DNA of 64,000 nt from an uncultured Clostridia bacterium (GTDB taxonomy: Bacteria > Bacillota > Clostridia > Oscillospirales > Acutalibacteraceae). Every line of letters starts with the position of its first letter. Positions within the stretch are counted from its first letter, which is position 1. Location of the stretch: contig CANQBP010000003.1 in the NCBI GenBank assembly GCA_947589415.1, positions 1 through 64,000 on the forward strand, given 5' to 3'. Shown piece by piece: positions 58,978 to 64,000 of the stretch. The notes beneath the pieces are model-generated. The model was not told the DNA's origin. It did not search any database and saw nothing but the letters and a program-made list of their open reading frames with translations. The position numbers were made by a program, and so were the translations under genes.

Positions 58978-59598
58978 TTGAGTATATATGAAATGTTTGT
59001 TCTTGCCTTTGCTCTCAGTATTGATGCATTTGCCATAGGGGCAAGCTGTGCGTTCAGGGGAATAAAAAATCCGCCCGTGTCGAAGCTCGTTATATGTACC
59101 GTGTCGGTTGCCGTTACGGCTGCGGCGGCTTTTATAGGTGGTATTTTAGGCGGATTGATGCCGGAATATATCGGAAAAATGATCGGTTCGGTTCTTCTGA
59201 TCATACTCGGTATTTATATTGCCGCAGGTGCATTGAGGGAAAACGCAATCGGGAAAAGTAAAGACAACGGAGGCTCACCGCTCGGTGCGGCGGCTAAAAT
59301 CCTCAGAGATCCCGCCTCGTGCGATATGGACAGATCCTCTACTGTTGATGTCGGGGAAGCACTCTATATCGGGGCGGCTTTGTCCGCCGATTCGTTTTCG
59401 GCAGGTATAGGGGCGGGCATAGGAGGCGCTGTTCTTGCAGTTCCTATATTGTGCGGTTTGTTTCAGCTGTGCCTTTTGTGTTTCGGTGAGATTATCGGCA
59501 AATATATGAAAAAATTCTGCAATATAAGACAGATTTGGTTCAGCTTATTATCTGCCGTTATGCTTGCTGCAACAGGTGTTGTACGATTATTTGTATAA
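58978..59598 (+). CDS. MntP/YtaF-family membrane protein (TTG start)
   Basis: FVLAFALSIDAFAIGASCAF...GAALSADSFSAGIGAGIGG duplicated half-motif. Confidence 0.88.
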   Translation: MSIYEMFVLAFALSIDAFAIGASCAFRGIKNPPVSKLVICTVSVAVTAAAAFIGGILGGLMPEYIGKMIGSVLLIILGIYIAAGALRENAIGKSKDNGGSPLGAAAKILRDPASCDMDRSSTVDVGEALYIGAALSADSFSAGIGAGIGGAVLAVPILCGLFQLCLLCFGEIIGKYMKKFCNIRQIWFSLLSAVMLAATGVVRLFV

Positions 59599-60134
59599 CA
59601 GATATTTTTGCGTAAATAATTATTACGGGGAATAATAAATTTCGCCTAAGAATTTTAAGGGTTTTGCACAAAATGAAATGTTAAATATTGTATATTGATA
59701 CAGAAAGTGAATTTTGTATATTTTGACATATTTTTTACAACAATTATTTTGCAGGTCTGAAAAACTGTTTATACAATATATTTTTTATTGCGTGGCGGGT
59801 TGATATTACTTTAAATTGAAGGATTTTATATAGTAATTTTATACAAAAGGTATGTGTGTAAAATCAATAAAAACTAAGGCAATTCAGTGGCATAATGACG
59901 AATTTGAAATATTTCGCTGTTAAAATCAATAAAAAAATATAAACATATTTGTATATATGGATAAAAATGACAATTCACCATTGAAATTACTCTCTCCATA
60001 TGATATCATTATTACAGTGGTTTGCGGGTGTCCGTTTCCGTGAAGGGGAGGAAACAGCGGTTGACATTCGTAACTGTAAAGGCACTTTTGTGCGTGATAA
60101 ATGATTTTCTATTTTAGAAAGAGGGAGTACAACA

Positions 60135-61571
60135 ATGATAAGTAAGACAAAGAGAGCTTTGGCAATCACTCTTACGGCTTTGATGGCGGCTTCGGCACTT
60201 GCAGGATGCGGTTCGAGTTCCGGCGGCGGAGGAACTCAGAATTCTACGCCTGCCTCAACGCCTGCCGAGGGTTCTGCAGCTTCACAACAGGGAGAAGTAT
60301 CCGTTCAGGATATGAACGATCCCGGTGTTAAGCAAACTATAATCAGTGCTATGGAAGCAGAAGCTGAAGAAGCCGGAGAAAAAGACGATGACAGCGGTAA
60401 GCCCGTAATCAAAATGGTAGTTTGGTGTTCGGGAGATGATAAGACTTTTGAAAAAACTCTTGTTAAGGAATTTGAGGAAGAATACGCAAGTGACAAATAT
60501 GTGTTTAAGATCACGGTAAACGGCGCATACGGTGAAGATAAAGCGGGCGGAAAGGTTATTGAAAATCCGAAAGAAGCAGCAGATGTATTTAACATGGCTG
60601 ACGACCAGCTTTCACAGCTCGTTACCGCTAAGGCTATCGCCGAAGTGGGTTCTCTCTTCCAAGGAAATGTTGTTGCTAACAATACGGAAGATGCAGTCAA
60701 TGTATGCTCGGTAAACGGTACTCCGTATGCTTTCCCGAAAACATCGGATAACGGTTACTTTATGTACTATGATAAGAGAATTTTCAAAGATGACGAGGTT
60801 GGCTGCCTTGACGATATGATCAAGAAGGCTGCTGAGAACAATAAGTCGGTATATTTAAACATTACCGGTCCGTGGTACATGACAGCATTCTTCTTTACCG
60901 CAGGATGCGACATTACTTATGATGTTACAACAGACAAGCAGGTTGCAGCATTTAATACCGACGCAGGTCTTTCGGCAGGTAAGGCTATATGTCATATTGC
61001 CGAGAGTCAGGGCAACGGCTTTGAGGGTTCGCCCGGAACTGTCGGAGATAATGCATTTGTACAGCAGGGCTTTAAAGAGGGTACACTTGCAGCAGCAGTT
61101 ATCGGAACATGGATGGGTCCGGTAATCAAGGAAGCTATCGGTGCTGAAAATGTTGGCGCTGCTAAACTGCCGACGGTTCTCATGGACGGCGAGCAGAAAC
61201 AGCTTGATTCATTCGGCGGATATAAAGTTGTAGGTGTAAACCCGTACTCGAAGTACACCGTATCTGCTCAGACACTTGCATATTATCTTACAAACGAGAG
61301 TTCACAGCTCAAACGTTATCAGGAAAGAGGTCTTATCCCGACCAATAAGAAGGCACTTGAAGATGATACAGTAAAGAACGATCCCGCACTTAAGGCTATT
61401 GAAGCTCAAATGCCTTATGCACACCCGCAGGGAACCAGTGTCGGCGGTACTTATTGGGCAGTTAAGCCTGAAACGATCGGCAGCAATGCTTATGACAAGA
61501 AAGGTAAGCTCACCGATAAGGAAATTCAGGATATACTCCAGAACATTGTAACACAGCTTGAAGGTTCATGA
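60135..61571 (+). CDS. Sugar (maltose-type) ABC transporter substrate-binding lipoprotein
   Basis: Lipobox LAGCG; solute-binding fold segments; followed by two MalF/MalG-type permeases. Confidence 0.92.
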   Translation: MISKTKRALAITLTALMAASALAGCGSSSGGGGTQNSTPASTPAEGSAASQQGEVSVQDMNDPGVKQTIISAMEAEAEEAGEKDDDSGKPVIKMVVWCSGDDKTFEKTLVKEFEEEYASDKYVFKITVNGAYGEDKAGGKVIENPKEAADVFNMADDQLSQLVTAKAIAEVGSLFQGNVVANNTEDAVNVCSVNGTPYAFPKTSDNGYFMYYDKRIFKDDEVGCLDDMIKKAAENNKSVYLNITGPWYMTAFFFTAGCDITYDVTTDKQVAAFNTDAGLSAGKAICHIAESQGNGFEGSPGTVGDNAFVQQGFKEGTLAAAVIGTWMGPVIKEAIGAENVGAAKLPTVLMDGEQKQLDSFGGYKVVGVNPYSKYTVSAQTLAYYLTNESSQLKRYQERGLIPTNKKALEDDTVKNDPALKAIEAQMPYAHPQGTSVGGTYWAVKPETIGSNAYDKKGKLTDKEIQDILQNIVTQLEGS

Positions 61572-61743
61572 GCTTTTTAACTCGATTTTGTTTGCTTTAG
61601 TGATAATGTTCGATATGAGCAGCTTGTGAGATTAAACGGGCTGCTCATATTTAAGCAAACCGAACCAATGACACATAAAGACTTCCTGTATATCAGCAAG
61701 GCAAGTGTCAATTTCAATAATTAGGCAAAGGAGTTGTATATGA

Positions 61744-63273
61744 ATGAATTATCTTGATTATGTCCAGATGACGACAGGTCAGAGAATTGCTTACAGGATA
61801 AAGTCATTTTTCACGGGTATTCCGGGAGCATTGGCTAAGCTTGTAAAGATTATTGCAAATTTCTTTGTATCCGTTTTTGGTACGATCGGCAGAGGTTTTA
61901 AAAACTACGGTCAGAGGTTTGTAAACGGTGATGCCGGAACAAAACTGTCCTATATCATTATGGGTGCGGGAAACTTGCTTCATAAGCAGATTGGAAAGGG
62001 TATCCTTTTCCTTGCTTCAGAGGTTGCTTACATATTTTTTATGTTCGGCTTCGGTGTGAGATATATTTCGGAAATTTTTTGCAACGGAGTTGTTGTTGAC
62101 GGAGTTGTTGTAAACGGTGTTATAGGTAACGAATCACCTATCTATGAAACGGATCCGCTCGGTCTTGGCAAGAAGATGATAAATAGAGATACTGTTGATG
62201 ATTCTAACCAGATTCTCCTTTTCTTCGTTCTTACCGTTCTTGTAACTATTGCTTTCATTGCTATTTATGTTACAAATACCAAGAGTGCATATGCCGTTCA
62301 GCAGGTGGCACAAAGCGGTAAGGCTCCTATGGGAACAATTCAGGAATTGAAAATGTTCCTCGACGAGCGTTTCCATGTTACACTTATGGCAATTCCGGTT
62401 ATTCTTCTCCTTATATTCACGGTTCTTCCTATTATATTCACAATCTTCGTTGCATTTACTAACTATGATAAGAACCATCAGCCTCCCGGAAATCTCTACT
62501 GGTGGGTTGGTTTCAGCAACTTTGCTGACGTTTTCTATACGAACAAGATGAAATCCGAAACATTCGGAAAGATTCTTTTGTGGACGATTATTTGGGCATT
62601 CTTTGCAACATTCACAAACTATATCCTCGGTATAGTACTTGCTCTTATGATCAATAAGAAAGGCATAAAGTTCAAGGCATTCTGGAGGACAATGTTCGTT
62701 ATAACTGCCGCTGTTCCGCAGTTCGTAACTCTCCTCGTAATGAGAATACTCCTTGATGATAAGGGTGCTATCAACAATATGTTGGGTACCAATATACCGT
62801 TCCTTACGGATATGAGCGGTGTGTGGCCGAAAATTACAGTTATATTAGTAAATATGTGGGTCGGTATCCCGTACACAATGCTTATTTCTTCCGGTCTTCT
62901 TATGAATATTCCCGAAGATCTTTACGAAAGTGCACGTATCGACGGTGCAAATGCTTTCCAGCAGTTTACTAAGATAACTTTCCCGTACATTTTCTTTGTA
63001 ACGACTCCGTATCTTATCACCAGCTTCGTAGGAAACATCAATAACTTCAATGTTATCTACTTCCTTACGGCAGGCGGTCCGAACTCGGACAGCTATTACC
63101 AGGCAGGACAGACAGACTTGCTTGTAACATGGCTGTATAAGTTGACAGTAAACAGTTCGGACTTCAACCTTGCGGCAGTTATAGGTTTGCTCGTATTCGT
63201 TATATGCGCAGCAGGATCACTTATCACCTTTAATATGTCCAAGGCATCAAAGAATGAGGAGGAATTCTCATGA
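61744..63273 (+). CDS. MalF-type sugar ABC transporter permease
   Basis: Inner-membrane permease motif EDLYESARIDGANAFQQFTKITFPYIF; extended N-terminal region. Confidence 0.93.
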   Translation: MNYLDYVQMTTGQRIAYRIKSFFTGIPGALAKLVKIIANFFVSVFGTIGRGFKNYGQRFVNGDAGTKLSYIIMGAGNLLHKQIGKGILFLASEVAYIFFMFGFGVRYISEIFCNGVVVDGVVVNGVIGNESPIYETDPLGLGKKMINRDTVDDSNQILLFFVLTVLVTIAFIAIYVTNTKSAYAVQQVAQSGKAPMGTIQELKMFLDERFHVTLMAIPVILLLIFTVLPIIFTIFVAFTNYDKNHQPPGNLYWWVGFSNFADVFYTNKMKSETFGKILLWTIIWAFFATFTNYILGIVLALMINKKGIKFKAFWRTMFVITAAVPQFVTLLVMRILLDDKGAINNMLGTNIPFLTDMSGVWPKITVILVNMWVGIPYTMLISSGLLMNIPEDLYESARIDGANAFQQFTKITFPYIFFVTTPYLITSFVGNINNFNVIYFLTAGGPNSDSYYQAGQTDLLVTWLYKLTVNSSDFNLAAVIGLLVFVICAAGSLITFNMSKASKNEEEFS

Positions 63274-64000
63274 CAAATACTCAAAATGCTGCAATGAAAT
63301 CAGGATATGCAGCAAAAAGAAAAGCAGCAAATATTGTAATTTATGTTATTCTTTCCGTAATGGTAGTTATTTGGCTGTTCCCGATTGTATGGCTCGTTAT
63401 GAGATCGTTCAGCGGTGATAACATGATTGCTCCGAAGGGATTTTTCCCGACAGAGTGGACGTTTGATAACTACATCAATCTTTTTGCCGAGTGGGACGCA
63501 GATGCTAACGCATGGGTTACTCCGGACGTTTTCCCGTACGGAAAATGGCTTCTGAATACATTCATTGTTGCTGTTTGCTCGGCTGTTATATCCACTCTTA
63601 TCATTCTTATGATAAGCTACGCATTCTCAAGACTTCGTTTCAAGACCCGTAAAACTTTCCTTAATCTTGGTCTTATCCTCGGTATGTTCCCCGGCTTCAT
63701 GTCAATGGCTGCTACATACAACATCATGGAGATCTTCGGTCTTAAACAGTCACTTGTAGGTCTTGTTATCGTTTATTCGGCAGGTGCAGGCTTGGGCTAT
63801 CAGGTATCCAAAGGCTTCTTTGATACTATACCCCGTTCACTTGATGAGGCTGCGAAAATTGATGGTGCGACAAGAAACCAGATATTCTGGATTATCATTC
63901 TTCCGCTTTCAAAGCCGATAATCGTTTATACGGCGCTCACAACATTCCTTTCTCCGTGGGCAGACTACATCTTTGTAAGCTACTTCATGAAGGATAATGT
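63270..64000 (+). CDS. MalG-type sugar ABC transporter permease, truncated by window end
   Basis: ATG at 63270 after GGAGG; DEAAKIDGATRNQIFWIIILPLSKPI (translated by eye). Confidence 0.9.
   Translation, partial: MTNTQNAAMKSGYAAKRKAANIVIYVILSVMVVIWLFPIVWLVMRSFSGDNMIAPKGFFPTEWTFDNYINLFAEWDADANAWVTPDVFPYGKWLLNTFIVAVCSAVISTLIILMISYAFSRLRFKTRKTFLNLGLILGMFPGFMSMAATYNIMEIFGLKQSLVGLVIVYSAGAGLGYQVSKGFFDTIPRSLDEAAKIDGATRNQIFWIIILPLSKPIIVYTALTTFLSPWADYIFVSYFMKDN

Overview
64 kb of chromosomal DNA from a low-GC member of the Clostridia. An Oscillospirales/Ruminococcaceae origin is an inference from gene content only. Most of the window is ordinary housekeeping sequence: guaB, rbfA-nrnA-truB...ribF, purL, prmA, mrp, trpS, leuCD, murE-murF, hrcA-grpE-dnaK-dnaJ with a CIRCE element, a T-box followed by leuA, a zinc-ribbon/SPFH membrane cluster, queH, and a maltose-type sugar ABC transporter running off the right edge. 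Two regions are accessory-like and hold most of the unexplained structure. (1) At 0.2-4.1 kb, a serine recombinase is followed by small ORFs separated by a recurring TGGGACTTSRAGTCCCA-type palindrome. Next come repeated palindrome-promoter modules, a predicted ~130-nt small RNA unit with promoter and terminator, a duplicated ~126-bp multi-hairpin element, a GC-richer candidate structured RNA, and tRNA-Glu and tRNA-Met. (2) At 11.4-11.7 and 17.5-19.8 kb there is a dispersed, hairpin-rich repeat family. It includes a 2 x 197 bp tandem repeat and a duplicated gene unit whose promoters and 3' noncoding sequence are nearly identical while the coding sequences have diverged and one zinc ribbon has decayed. 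All calls are by eye, with no database search. Similarity claims rest on remembered family signatures, and structures are hand-paired.
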